Origin: Rhizobium grahamii CCGE 502
GTDB lineage: Bacteria; Pseudomonadota; Alphaproteobacteria; Rhizobiales; Rhizobiaceae
Direction of reading: 5' to 3'
Assembly: GCF_000298315.2 (NCBI RefSeq)
Contig: NZ_AEYE02000008.1
Coordinates: forward strand, 124,001 to 188,000
Length of the DNA: 64,000 nucleotides
The notes beneath the pieces were generated by a model. The model ran no database searches and was not told the DNA's origin. It saw only the letters and a list, made by a program, of their open reading frames with translations. Below, in pieces: positions 33,507 through 42,492 of this stretch (position 1 is the first letter of the stretch; every line of letters starts with the position of its first letter). A program made the translations under genes and the position numbers.

Positions 33507-34222
33507 GTAAGGCGCAGACGCTCTCGGCGGCGGATCGGACACGGCTTGAAGCCCTGATCGGTCATCAGTTCGCCGAGAAAGAGCGGCTGGATCGGGCTTT
33601 GACGCATGCGAGTGCCCGCACGCAAAAAGGCGGGAACTACGAGAGGCTGGAGTTTCTTGGCGACCGGGTGCTTGGCCTCTGCGTCGCCGAACTGCTCTTC
33701 CGCACATTCGGCGCGGCAACCGAGGGCGAGCTCTCGGTCCGTCTCAATCAGCTCGTCAGTGCCGATACCTGCGCCGAAGTCGCCGATGAACTCGGTCTGC
33801 ACTACTTCATTCGCACCGGCGCTGACGTCAAGAAGCTGACCGGAAAGCGCATGATGAATGTCCGGGCCGACGTGGTCGAAAGTCTCATCGCGGCGATCTA
33901 CCTCGACGGCGGCCTTGAGGTCGCGCGGCGCTTTATCCTGAAGTTCTGGGAGAAGCGGGCAGCACGCGCCGACGGTGCGCGGCGCGACGCAAAGACCGAA
34001 CTGCAGGAATGGTCGCATGCCAAATTCGGCGTCACGCCGATCTACCGGGTTGATGAACGCAGCGGACCGGATCATGATCCACGCTTCACGGTTACTGTGG
34101 AGGTCGCCGGTGTTCAGCCCGAAACGGGAATTGAACGGTCAAAGCGGGCTGCGGAGCAGGTCGCAGCTACGCGAATGCTGGAGCGCGAAGGCATTTGGCA
34201 GAAATCCTCTGCCGGAAACTGA
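33503..34222 (+). CDS. rnc: Ribonuclease III
   Basis: Cuts double-stranded RNA, processing rRNA precursors and some mRNAs and antisense pairs. 239 residues; the endonuclease signature NYERLEFLGDRVLGL carries the catalytic acidic residues, with the second Asp/Glu pair in NVRADVVESLIAAIYLDGG. The C-terminal double-stranded-RNA-binding domain (about 160-230) has DAKTELQEWSHAKFG and ending AAEQVAATRMLE. The start overlaps the lepB stop (ATGA). era follows after 8 bases. Confidence 0.97.
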   Translation: MSKAQTLSAADRTRLEALIGHQFAEKERLDRALTHASARTQKGGNYERLEFLGDRVLGLCVAELLFRTFGAATEGELSVRLNQLVSADTCAEVADELGLHYFIRTGADVKKLTGKRMMNVRADVVESLIAAIYLDGGLEVARRFILKFWEKRAARADGARRDAKTELQEWSHAKFGVTPIYRVDERSGPDHDPRFTVTVEVAGVQPETGIERSKRAAEQVAATRMLEREGIWQKSSAGN

Positions 34223-34230
34223 CGGGACAA

Positions 34231-35169
34231 ATGACAGAAGAACACGAAATGGCGGACGGCTCCGCTGAAACTGCGGGTGCGACACGGTCGGGCTTCGTTG
34301 CCCTGATCGGTCCGACGAACGCCGGCAAGTCGACATTGGTGAACCGTTTGGTCGGCGCAAAGGTCTCGATCGTCAGCCACAAGGTGCAGACGACGCGCGC
34401 GATCGTCCGCGGCATTGCGATCCACGACAATGCCCAGGTCGTGTTCATGGATACGCCCGGTATTTTCAAGCCGCGCCGAAGGCTGGACCGCGCCATGGTT
34501 ACGTCGGCCTGGGGTGGCGCCAAGGATGCCGACCTCATCATGCTGCTGATCGACAGCGAGCGCGGTCTCCGCGGTGACGCGGAAGCCATTCTTGAGGGCC
34601 TCAAGGAGGTGCATCAGCCGAAGATCCTCGTCCTGAACAAGATCGACCGGGTCAAGCGCGAAGATCTGTTGGCGCTGGCGGCAGCCGCCAACGAGAAGGT
34701 CACCTTCACGCAAACCTTCATGATCTCGGCCGAGAACGGCTCCGGTTGCGAAGACGTCATGGATTATCTGGCAAAGACGCTGCCGGAAGGGCCATGGTAT
34801 TACCCCGAAGACCAGATTTCCGATCTTCCCATGCGCCAGCTTGCGGCTGAGATCACCCGCGAGAAGCTGTTCCTTCGCCTGCACCAGGAACTTCCCTATT
34901 CGTCGCATGTCGAGACGGAGAAGTGGGAAGAACGCAAGGACGGCTCGGTTCGCATCGAGCAGGTCATCTACGTCGAGCGCGACAGTCAGAAGAAGATCGC
35001 GCTTGGCAAGGGCGGCGAAACGATCAAGGCCATCTCTTCTGCATCACGCCGAGAGCTTTCCGAAATTCTCGAGCAGCCGGTCCATCTGTTCCTGTTCGTG
35101 AAGGTTCGCGAAAATTGGGGCGATGATCCCGAGCGCTTCCGCGAAATGGGGCTGGATTTCCCGAAGTAG
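34231..35169 (+). CDS. era: GTPase Era
   Basis: An essential GTPase that binds the 3' end of 16S rRNA during 30S maturation. 312 residues: G1 IGPTNAGKSTLVNR, G2 around KVQTTRAIV, G3 MDTPGIF, G4 LNKIDRVKR, then the C-terminal KH RNA-binding domain (about 215-300) with KIALGKGGETIKAISSASRRE. I placed the start at 34231 (MTEEHEMADG) with ACGGGA upstream; a more upstream start would overlap rnc. It is the last gene of the lepB-rnc-era run. Confidence 0.97.
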   Translation: MTEEHEMADGSAETAGATRSGFVALIGPTNAGKSTLVNRLVGAKVSIVSHKVQTTRAIVRGIAIHDNAQVVFMDTPGIFKPRRRLDRAMVTSAWGGAKDADLIMLLIDSERGLRGDAEAILEGLKEVHQPKILVLNKIDRVKREDLLALAAAANEKVTFTQTFMISAENGSGCEDVMDYLAKTLPEGPWYYPEDQISDLPMRQLAAEITREKLFLRLHQELPYSSHVETEKWEERKDGSVRIEQVIYVERDSQKKIALGKGGETIKAISSASRRELSEILEQPVHLFLFVKVRENWGDDPERFREMGLDFPK

Positions 35170-35304
35170 GAAAAACGGCTTCTACAGCGTTGTTTCTGCG
35201 GCAAAAATTCGCTCGCGCATGGAACAACCCTGGGGTTTGTGTGTTCTTATATGAATGTGCTGCCATTGCCGGCGGCATTTCATCATTCGAGCACAAGGGC
35301 CTCT

Positions 35305-36057
35305 ATGGCAACCCCGCGCGCCACTCACTCGTTCAAGACCCCGTGCGAGCAGTGTCCGCTGCGTGCCGACTCGACGTTCCGGGAATTCAGCGGCGAAGAG
35401 CTGGATTTCGTTTCTAAGTTCAAGCGAGGCGAACTGGCTGCTGACGCCGGCGCGACAATCCTCGTCGAGGGCGCCCATAGCGCTCATCTCTTCACGGTTC
35501 TCTCCGGCTGGGGCTTCCGCTATAAAGCGCTGGAAGACGGGCGCCGGCAGATTCTGAACTATATAATGCCGGGCGATCTGATCGGTCTCCAGGGGACGAT
35601 CATGGGGGAAATGCAGCACTCAGTCGAAGCGTTGTCGCCTGTGTCCCTTTGCGTCTTCGAACGCGACAAACTAATGACCCTTTACAACAAGCATCCGTCG
35701 CTCGCCTTCGACATTACCTGGATCGCGGCCCAGGAAGAGCGAATGCTTGATGAACATCTCTTGAGTATCGGCCGCCGGACAGCCCTCGAGCGGGCAGCCT
35801 ACCTCATTGCCTTCCTGTTCGAGCGGGCGAGGCGACTAAAGCTCCTGACCAAAAATGCGTCGATTCCGATTACCCAACAGCATGTGGCGGATACGCTCGG
35901 CTTATCGATCGTTCACACGAATAAAACATTGAAAAAATTATCAAATCGAAACTTGATCCGCTGGCAGGAGCGTGCCTGCGAGGTGCTTGATGGCGAGGGG
36001 TTGCTTGCTGCCGCTGGCTGGGAGGGGCTTGGAGAAAAAGTCCGGCCGTTCATATAA
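35305..36057 (+). CDS. Crp/Fnr-family transcriptional regulator
   Basis: A 250-residue regulator: a cyclic-nucleotide-type beta-roll sensor domain (about 30-145, GATILVEGAHSAHLFTVLSG, MPGDLIGLQGTIMG), a dimerisation helix, and a C-terminal HTH_Crp domain (about 165-240, PITQQHVADTLGLSIVHTNK). The N-terminus carries CEQC (residues 11-14, TPCEQCPLR). True FNR iron-sulfur sensors need four cysteines; only these two lie together here, with one more at about residue 119, so oxygen sensing is uncertain. Position between era and recO gives no target. The ATG at 35305 has AAGGGC upstream. Confidence 0.9.
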   Translation: MATPRATHSFKTPCEQCPLRADSTFREFSGEELDFVSKFKRGELAADAGATILVEGAHSAHLFTVLSGWGFRYKALEDGRRQILNYIMPGDLIGLQGTIMGEMQHSVEALSPVSLCVFERDKLMTLYNKHPSLAFDITWIAAQEERMLDEHLLSIGRRTALERAAYLIAFLFERARRLKLLTKNASIPITQQHVADTLGLSIVHTNKTLKKLSNRNLIRWQERACEVLDGEGLLAAAGWEGLGEKVRPFI

Positions 36058-36281
36058 TGCATGCGGGCGCTATGTCTTTTTTAAATGCATGCTGAGAGAC
36101 ATGGACCTAAGGTCATCCATGCCATCTTTCTTCCTGCTTGCTTTTTATCGACCCGAAACGAAAAAGCGGCTATGCAAGTTAAGCGGTAGATAGTCGTCGG
36201 ATATGGGGCGTCAGAGGTGGAAATCCGGAAAATGCAGGGGCCGAGCGTCTTGGGCGACACTCAGCGAGGGGCGTATTGGGT

Positions 36282-36644
36282 ATGAAGGCAAACCGTGTTC
36301 TGGTCCTTGAGGACAGTTTGATTATCGCGATGGAGGCCGAGGATATCCTTCGTCAGGTGGGTGTCGAGACGATTAGTATCGTCAGCGGCCTCGAACAGGC
36401 GATGGAGGTGACCAAGACCGAGCCTTTTGATTTCGCGCTGCTGGACGTCAATCTTGGTGAGGTCATGAGCTTCGATTTCGCGCGCCATCTTTCGAGTTTG
36501 AACATTCCCTTCGGTTTTGTCAGCGGTTATTCGGATACGAAGGACTTTCCCGAAGACCTCCGGAACGTGCCGCTGCTCGTCAAGCCGTTTGGCGAGTTGG
36601 CGATGCGCGACTTCCTTCAGAAATTGTTCCCGGCGGACGCCTGA
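36282..36644 (+). CDS. Stand-alone response-regulator receiver protein
   Basis: A 120-residue single receiver domain with no output domain. The acidic pocket (LVLEDSLII), phospho-accepting Asp (FALLDVNLGE) and conserved Lys (LLVKPFGE) are present, while the usual Thr/Ser position is Ser (FVSGYSD). Stand-alone receivers act as phosphate sinks or as allosteric partners, for example in general-stress or cell-cycle phosphorelays. No histidine kinase is adjacent. The start at 36282 has GAGGGG 10 bases upstream; a TTG at 36276 is less suited. Confidence 0.88.
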   Translation: MKANRVLVLEDSLIIAMEAEDILRQVGVETISIVSGLEQAMEVTKTEPFDFALLDVNLGEVMSFDFARHLSSLNIPFGFVSGYSDTKDFPEDLRNVPLLVKPFGELAMRDFLQKLFPADA

Positions 36645-36712
36645 ACGCCTTTTCATGACAGGGCGTCGGTGTTGCGGTAGGATCGAATCGTAGAGTTCAG
36701 GGTTCGTTTCCG

Positions 36713-37471
36713 ATGCAGTGGCACGACCGAGCAATCATCTTGGGCGTCAAGCGCCACGGCGAGAACAGCGTTATTGCCGAGGTGATGACGCGCGAGCGCG
36801 GACGCCATCTCGGAATGGTCCGCTCAGGCCGGTCGCGGGCCATGCAGCCTGTCCTCCAGCCTGGCAACGAGGTGGAGGTCACATGGCGAGCCCGTCTCGA
36901 CGAGCACCTTGGCGAATTTCGTGTCGAGCCGTTGACGTTGCGGGCCGCACGCTTGATGGAAACGGCAACCGCCGTCTATGGCGTGCAGGCGATGGGCGCG
37001 TTGCTACGTTTGTTGCCGGAACGCGATCCGCATCCGCACCTGTTCGAAGCTCTCGAGGTCATCCTCGACAATCTCCACAATCCGGCCGACGCAGGCGAAC
37101 TCTTCGTTCGCTTCGAACTAGCTGTGCTGAATGACCTTGGTTTCGGCCTCGATCTGACCGAGTGCGCGGCTACGGGTGTGCGTTCCGACCTCTTGTATGT
37201 GTCACCGAAGTCGGGCAGGGCGGTCAGCCGGGCTGCGGGTGCACCGTGGGCCGACAAGATGCTGCTGCTGCCCCCGTTCCTCAATAGCGAGCAGAACCGT
37301 GCGGCCGACATCGACAGCCTCAATGCCGCGTTCCGGTTGACGGCATTCTTTCTGCATCGCCATGTCTATGAGCCGCGTGGCGTGGAGGCGGCAGCGGCGC
37401 GCGAAGGCTTCGTACAGGCGACTCTGAAGGCGCTAAAAGCCGCGTCCGCAAAGGACGGCTTGCCGGCCTGA
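36713..37471 (+). CDS. recO: DNA repair protein RecO
   Basis: Works with RecF and RecR to load RecA on gapped DNA and anneals single strands. 252 residues; the N-terminal OB-fold begins [40 protein letters not shown], typical of RecO, followed by a helical domain. The cysteines of the zinc site seen in some RecO proteins are not evident. In rhizobia recO usually follows era closely; here a Crp/Fnr gene and a receiver lie between them. Confidence 0.94.
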   Translation: MQWHDRAIILGVKRHGENSVIAEVMTRERGRHLGMVRSGRSRAMQPVLQPGNEVEVTWRARLDEHLGEFRVEPLTLRAARLMETATAVYGVQAMGALLRLLPERDPHPHLFEALEVILDNLHNPADAGELFVRFELAVLNDLGFGLDLTECAATGVRSDLLYVSPKSGRAVSRAAGAPWADKMLLLPPFLNSEQNRAADIDSLNAAFRLTAFFLHRHVYEPRGVEAAAAREGFVQATLKALKAASAKDGLPA

Positions 37472-37579
37472 TCGACCGTTTTTCATGCTTGAAAAATGTC
37501 GTGCAGAGCAGGCGCTTTACCCGCATCGGACATCTTCCTATGTCGATTGCATACAGCCCAGCGATTGGAGGAGTAGGCC

Positions 37580-38581
37580 ATGCTGACCAAACCCGATACG
37601 AAGACCACAATAAATCTCTGGGACGGCACTGAAATCCCGCGATTGGGCATGGGCTGCTGGGCGATCGGAGGGCCGTTCTATGCTGGCGATACGCCGCTTG
37701 GCTGGGGTGAGGTCGATGACAAGGAATCCATCGCGGCCATTCATCGTGCAATCGAGCTCGGCATTCGTTTCTTTGATACGGCATCGAACTACGGCGCGGG
37801 GCATTCCGAGGAGGTTCTGGGGGAGGCGATCGGCAACCGCAGCGACGTTGTCGTTGCGACCAAGTTCGGTTTTGCAACCAATCCTGAGACGAAGCAGGCG
37901 ACTGGGGCCTTTGCCGACGCCGACTTTATCAGGCGGTCGGCGGAAACATCCCTGCGCCGGCTGAAGAGGGATCGTCTCGATCTGCTCCAGTTCCACTTGA
38001 ACGACTTTCCGCTTGAGCAGTCGGATGACGTCTTCGAAACGCTGGAGAAATTGCGCGGTGAAGGTAAGGTCGACGCCTTTGGCTGGAGTACCGACTATCC
38101 CGATCGGGCTGCGCGACATGCTGCGCGTCCTGGCTTCGTTTCCGTCCAGCACACGATGAACGTCTTCAAGCCGGTGCCGGATATGATCTCGGTAATCGAT
38201 CGGTATGGACTGATCTCGATCAACCGCGGGCCGCTGGCGATGGGATTGCTCAGCGGAAAATTCAGCGCCGACACGAAGGTCGGCGACAAGGATGTTCGCG
38301 GCGCGAGCCTCGACTGGATGGTCTATTTCAAGGATGGGCGCATTGCGCCAGACTTCGCGGCGAGACTTCAGGCGGTTCGCGAGTTGCTGAAATCCGGCGG
38401 ACGAACTCTCACGCAAGGCGCCTTGGCGTGGCTGTGGGCGCGCTCGTCCCGAACTTTGCCGATCCCGGGCTTCCGAACCGTCGCCCAGGTTGAAGAGAAT
38501 GCCGGCGCGCTGGCCGAAGGCCCACTGCCTCCTGCGGTGATGACGGAAATCGACGAGACTCTTGCTCAGCTTCGGACTTAG
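37580..38581 (+). CDS. Aldo/keto reductase
   Basis: A 333-residue (alpha/beta)8-barrel NADPH oxidoreductase. The catalytic tetrad is visible: Asp in FFDTASNYGAG, Tyr in the same segment (NYG), Lys in VVATKFGF and His in LLQFHLNDF. The C-terminal cofactor part reads RTLPIPGFRTVAQVEENAGA. It resembles general aldo/keto reductases (AKR13/YajO-like) acting on aldehydes or ketones; the physiological substrate is unknown. A ribosome-binding site GGAGGAG is upstream. Its stop overlaps the stop of the convergent MOSC gene by 4 bases. Confidence 0.93.
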   Translation: MLTKPDTKTTINLWDGTEIPRLGMGCWAIGGPFYAGDTPLGWGEVDDKESIAAIHRAIELGIRFFDTASNYGAGHSEEVLGEAIGNRSDVVVATKFGFATNPETKQATGAFADADFIRRSAETSLRRLKRDRLDLLQFHLNDFPLEQSDDVFETLEKLRGEGKVDAFGWSTDYPDRAARHAARPGFVSVQHTMNVFKPVPDMISVIDRYGLISINRGPLAMGLLSGKFSADTKVGDKDVRGASLDWMVYFKDGRIAPDFAARLQAVRELLKSGGRTLTQGALAWLWARSSRTLPIPGFRTVAQVEENAGALAEGPLPPAVMTEIDETLAQLRT

Positions 38582-39432
38582 GCGCGGTTGCGCACCTTGA
38601 AGGTCCAACCCGCGGGTCTTTCTTCGACAACCCTGACGGTATCGCCGACCGTGATCCTGCCGGTTCCGCGCGGGGTGACATTCCAGCCGAAGAGCGGGCC
38701 GGGCACGCGCCGGTCCGCCGACATCCGAATGCGCCCCATGGCCGGCATCGGGTTCGGAACGTCGCGCGATCCGGTCGATTGGTCCTGCGTCGTCATGATG
38801 CAACGGGCACAAGGCTTGACGAGGTCGAAACGGATGCCACCGATCTCGATCGCCGCCCAGCGGTCTTCCTGCCAAGCTTCTTCCGTATCGACGACGATAT
38901 TGGGTCGGAACCGCTCCATGCCGACACGGCCTTCGCCGTGTGTCTCAAGGTCGGCGTTCAGCGCCCGCAGGGAGCCGGTTGTCGTCACCAAGATCTGGTA
39001 GCCATCGGCGAACGTGACCGGCGTGCCTTCGCCGGCCCATTCCGCGCTGGCGGAACGTTTGGCATCCTGATCGAAGAACACCAATTTTACATCTCGGCCA
39101 AGCCATTCCGAGAGTTGGTGATTGCTGGCGTCGTCGGCAACTGCGGCATTGACGATGGACTTCCAGATCGAAACATCCATCCGCTTCGCGGCCATAGGGA
39201 TCTGCGCAACCATCTGCTTGTCGCCCATGCTGAGATGAAGCTGCGAAGGCTCGGCCTGAACACCGATGCGAGCGAGATCGGGCAATTCGCGTTGCGTGAT
39301 GAAGTGTCCGTCCCTGTCGGTGATCATCGCACGCCGGTCGCCCGGAAGCCCAAATGCATCGATCTCTGACGACTGCAGGGCGATGCCTCGGGTGCTCTTG
39401 AGCGGATAGATGAAAAGATCAGTGATACGCAT
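38578..39432 (-). CDS. MOSC-domain protein (YcbX/mARC-like)
   Basis: A 284-residue protein with an N-terminal MOSC beta-barrel domain (MRITDLFIYPLKSTRGIAL) and a C-terminal MOSC domain. The conserved molybdenum-coordinating Cys is in LVKPCARCIMTTQD. Homologues (YcbX, mARC) bind the molybdenum cofactor and reduce N-hydroxylated bases and amidoximes, usually with a ferredoxin-type partner. E. coli YcbX has a fused ferredoxin domain; here there is none, so a separate electron donor is needed. The start is ATG at 39432, with a TTG just before it. It lies 9 bases after the HD gene on the same strand and is likely cotranscribed. Confidence 0.9.
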   Translation of the reverse strand: MRITDLFIYPLKSTRGIALQSSEIDAFGLPGDRRAMITDRDGHFITQRELPDLARIGVQAEPSQLHLSMGDKQMVAQIPMAAKRMDVSIWKSIVNAAVADDASNHQLSEWLGRDVKLVFFDQDAKRSASAEWAGEGTPVTFADGYQILVTTTGSLRALNADLETHGEGRVGMERFRPNIVVDTEEAWQEDRWAAIEIGGIRFDLVKPCARCIMTTQDQSTGSRDVPNPMPAMGRIRMSADRRVPGPLFGWNVTPRGTGRITVGDTVRVVEERPAGWTFKVRNRA

Positions 39433-39441
39433 CAAGTGCTC

Positions 39442-40086
39442 CTAGATTTCGTCCATGAATGCCCCGAGGAAGTCGCGCAGCCGTTGATCGCGTTCGGCCG
39501 CAAGCGCGCGTCCCGCGTTGGTTTGAAAGCCATCCGCCAGTTTCAACAGTTTGGTCTGGAAGTGGTCGATGACGAAGCGCTTGTCGTCCAGTTGGCGATT
39601 GCTGCCAGAAGGATCGAACGGATCGTAGAGCGCCGATGACATTCGGCCACCGATGTAGAAGCAGCGACCAGCCCCGATCATGCCTATCGCATCCAGCCGG
39701 TCGGCATCCTGCAGTATCTTCGCCTCCAGCGTTTCCGGCGGAACGTTGGCCGAGAAGCTATGCGTGACAATGGCGTGCGCCACGGCTGCGATATCGTCGC
39801 CGTCCCAGTCAAGCTCAGCGAGAACGGCCGATGCCTTCTCTGCCGCCAGCACAGAGGCCTTCGATCGCATGGGGGAGTTCTTTTCCACGGCGACGCAGTC
39901 ATGCAGCAGGACGGCGGCAGCAATAACTCTCGCATCGCCACCCTCGAGAGCCTGAATCCGCATTGCGTTTTTGAAGACCCGCAGCACATGCGCAATGTCA
40001 TGCGAACCGTCGTCGCCTTCTGACGAGTGGACCATGAGCTCGCTGGCAAGCTTTTCAAAAGGAGCGAAGGCCTTGGCCTGGAACAT
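39442..40086 (-). CDS. HD-domain phosphohydrolase
   Basis: A 214-residue HD protein (YedJ-like). The metal-binding set is complete: His in SHDIAHVLRV, HD in AAVLLHDCVAV, and a later Asp in ILQDADRLDAIG, the YedJ-type motif. Such proteins are phosphohydrolases for nucleotides or related compounds, but the substrate is unknown. I chose ATG at 40086 (MFQAKAFAPF); the frame is open further upstream into the diguanylate cyclase gene but lacks similarity. It is transcribed toward the MOSC gene. Confidence 0.88.
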   Translation of the reverse strand: MFQAKAFAPFEKLASELMVHSSEGDDGSHDIAHVLRVFKNAMRIQALEGGDARVIAAAVLLHDCVAVEKNSPMRSKASVLAAEKASAVLAELDWDGDDIAAVAHAIVTHSFSANVPPETLEAKILQDADRLDAIGMIGAGRCFYIGGRMSSALYDPFDPSGSNRQLDDKRFVIDHFQTKLLKLADGFQTNAGRALAAERDQRLRDFLGAFMDEI

Positions 40087-40156
40087 GGGATCACCGTGTT
40101 GGAAGAATGGTGTCCTTCCATAAACGCCGGAACTAAGAGTCGCAACGAGCTGCCGT

Positions 40157-42034
40157 TCAGCCCGCCTTGAACCTTTCGTGTTCCGGCAGCTGCGACAGCA
40201 GGTAAGGAACCTCAACGGCAGGCCGTGGCGGGCTGATGTGATAGCCTTGGATTTCATCGCACGCTTCAGACCGAAGTAAGGCCATTTGCTCGGCCGTTTC
40301 TACCCCCTCCACCGTTACGCGCATGCCTAGCGCGTCACCGAGAAGAATGATGGCGCGCATGATCGCAAAGGCTTCCTTGTCTTCGACGATGCCGTTGACG
40401 AACGATTTGTCGATCTTGATCTTGTCGAACGGAAACCGCCGGAGATAGCTGAGGGACGAATAGCCGGTGCCGAAATCGTCCATGCCGATGCGAATGCCGC
40501 GCTGCTTCAGAACATGCAGGATCGGCAGCGCCTCATCGAGATTTTCCATTAGCACGCTTTCGGTGATCTCGATTTCCAAACGACCGGCCGTAAGCCCCGC
40601 TTCTTCAAGAGCAGCCGCGACGTCGCCCGGCAGGTCACTATCCGTGAATTGAATGGCCGATACGTTGACCGCGACCTTGATATCCTCAGGCCAGTAAACG
40701 GCATCGCGGCACGCCCGGCGCAGCACCCAGCGGCCAATGTCGACCACGAGACCGACCTCTTCGGCGAGGGGGATGAATTCCAGCGGTGGCACCCGACCGC
40801 GCGTCGGGTGGTTCCACCGCACGAGCGCCTCGAACCCGCAGATACGTTGCTGGCTGAGGTCGTAGAGAGGCTGATAGTGGAGCTCGAATTCCTCGCGCTC
40901 GACGGCCTTTCGCAAATCCGCTTCCAGTGCATGCCGCGCTTCGATTTGCGCTTCCATGTCGGCGGTGAAAAAACGCTCGCCCTTTCCGCCGCTGCTCTTG
41001 GCGTGTGACAGTGCGACCCCGGCATGCTTCAGCAGGACATCGGTCTCGGTTCCGTCTTGTGGACTGATGGCGATACCCATCGATACGCTGAGCTCGACGG
41101 CCTTCTCGCCGCGAAAGAACGGTTCTGACAGTTCCCGCCGGATTTGATCGGCAAGAGCCGTGACATTCCATGGCTGCTGGCGCCCGGATTGCAAAATCGC
41201 GAATTCGTCAGAGCCGAGGCGTGCCAACACATTGCCGGCGCCTGCCGACATGCGGATGCGTTCGGCGACCTGCCGCAGGATCTTGTCTCCGGCCGAAACG
41301 CCGAGGGTGTTGTTGATCGATTTGAAGCGGTCAAGATTGAGGTGCACGAGCGCGATCTGTTCGTCCGGTTTGCGGCCGAGCAGTGCTGCGTCGATGCGTT
41401 CCCTGAGGCTGATGCGGTTTGGAAGCCCAGTCAGCGGATCGTGATGAGCAAGATAGGCGATCCGTTCGGCCGCCTTGCGGTCTTCGGTGATGTCGGCGTG
41501 GATGGAGATGTTGCTGCCATCGGGCAGAACGGTGATAACGCTCCGGATCGTCCGTCCGTCATCCATCATCCATTCGCGGTGACGGATGTGTCCGCCCTGC
41601 GGACTGGCGTCACGCAAACGGGAAATCTTTTGCTCAACTCGCTCGGTGCCGCGAACCTTCCCAATCAGCGATCCCATGGAGGCCCCGGACGATGCGTCAT
41701 CAGCGCTGAACCCGAAAAGCTGTCGGAAGCGCGTGTTGCAGACGATCAGGCGCTGTTCCGCGTCAAAGACGCTCAGTCCTTCTGGCAGGTTGTCGAGTAC
41801 GATCTGAAAAAGGCGTCGCTGTTCCGTGAGTTTTGCCGTCGTTTCGGCAAGCGTGCCTTTCAGTCTGTCGGTGTCGTGGCTCAGCCGCTGAAATCGATGC
41901 TCGGTCGCCCGCGTTTTTCCCGCCTGCAGCCGATACGTCTCGACAACGAGATCCACCAGACGCTCGGCGTTTGCAGAGCCGTCCCCGCCGACAGCGCTCG
42001 TACATTGCTGCCGGAAGAGGGTCTCAGCATCCAT
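40157..42034 (-). CDS. PAS-GGDEF-EAL c-di-GMP turnover protein
   Basis: About 625 residues: an N-terminal coiled region, a PAS sensor (about 75-195, FQIVLDNLPEGLSVFDAEQR), a GGDEF domain (about 200-365) and an EAL domain (about 370-615). No membrane segments, so cytoplasmic. The cyclase motif is degenerate (LARLGSDEF instead of GGDEF) and there is no RxxD inhibitory site. The phosphodiesterase domain is complete: FEALVRW, VNVSAIQF, EITESVLME, MDDFGTGYSSLSYL, IKIDKSFV, EGVE. It probably degrades c-di-GMP, with the GGDEF domain as GTP sensor. Start ATG at 42034 or TTG at 42043. Confidence 0.93.
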   Translation of the reverse strand: MDAETLFRQQCTSAVGGDGSANAERLVDLVVETYRLQAGKTRATEHRFQRLSHDTDRLKGTLAETTAKLTEQRRLFQIVLDNLPEGLSVFDAEQRLIVCNTRFRQLFGFSADDASSGASMGSLIGKVRGTERVEQKISRLRDASPQGGHIRHREWMMDDGRTIRSVITVLPDGSNISIHADITEDRKAAERIAYLAHHDPLTGLPNRISLRERIDAALLGRKPDEQIALVHLNLDRFKSINNTLGVSAGDKILRQVAERIRMSAGAGNVLARLGSDEFAILQSGRQQPWNVTALADQIRRELSEPFFRGEKAVELSVSMGIAISPQDGTETDVLLKHAGVALSHAKSSGGKGERFFTADMEAQIEARHALEADLRKAVEREEFELHYQPLYDLSQQRICGFEALVRWNHPTRGRVPPLEFIPLAEEVGLVVDIGRWVLRRACRDAVYWPEDIKVAVNVSAIQFTDSDLPGDVAAALEEAGLTAGRLEIEITESVLMENLDEALPILHVLKQRGIRIGMDDFGTGYSSLSYLRRFPFDKIKIDKSFVNGIVEDKEAFAIMRAIILLGDALGMRVTVEGVETAEQMALLRSEACDEIQGYHISPPRPAVEVPYLLSQLPEHERFKAG

Positions 42035-42492
42035 TTGCGGCAATCTCGATTCCGGGAGAGAAACGCCGTTGAGCGGAATCCTGAGAGTCGCCTGCTAGCC
42101 TGCAATTGCGACGCTGCGCGTCAGACATGAAAGAACCTTTTGAAGCAATCGAAAAAACTATTGTCTGGGCAATTTAAAAACTCACCTGGCGCGATGCACC
42201 GTGGAGGAGATAATCCCTCGGTCGCATTAAAATTCTATTGCACCGCAAACGAATATATCGTGGGCACTATATTTGGGTGGATGGTGTCGTATTGCCTTCA
42301 GAACCAGGCGAGTGGAGAGGAGTGCCAAGGCCAGCGATGCGCGAAGATCACACTTTGTCAATCATAGTTAATGGCGTGTTAACAGCTTATTGACGCAGTG
42401 CGCAAATCAGTTTAACGACCGCTTAGTCTTTCAATTTCCCCATTTCGTATTGCGTACAAACATCACCGAAACGGCGGTGAATGGAGGTTTGT
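42035..42492. other. Intergenic region with a candidate CtrA site
   Basis: A 458-base gap between the divergent c-di-GMP gene and the EF-hand gene. An open frame at 42140-42367 has no ribosome-binding site and is not protein-like. The only clear signal is TTAA-N7-TTAAC at 42368, listed separately, with a further TTTAACG half-like site near 42410. Confidence 0.45.
42368..42383 (+). promoter_or_regulatory. Candidate CtrA-binding site upstream of the EF-hand gene
   Basis: TTAA-TGGCGTG-TTAAC is an exact match to the alphaproteobacterial CtrA consensus TTAA-N7-TTAA(C). It lies 110 bases before the start at 42493. Confidence 0.5.

Noticed and set aside
32619-33719. A 366-residue frame antisense to lepB
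   Set aside because: lepB is unmistakable; the antisense frame crosses gene borders and has no motifs.
36056-36092. Direct repeat AATGCATGC twice, 28 bases apart
   Set aside because: Only nine bases, near-palindromic and not associated with a recognisable element; mentioned only as context.
37538-38875. A 445-residue frame antisense to the aldo/keto reductase
   Set aside because: The plus strand has all catalytic residues of an aldo/keto reductase; the antisense product is Arg/Gly-rich with no similarity.
42140-42367. A 75-residue frame in the gap before the EF-hand gene
   Set aside because: No ribosome-binding site; ends in the A+T-rich promoter region; not protein-like.
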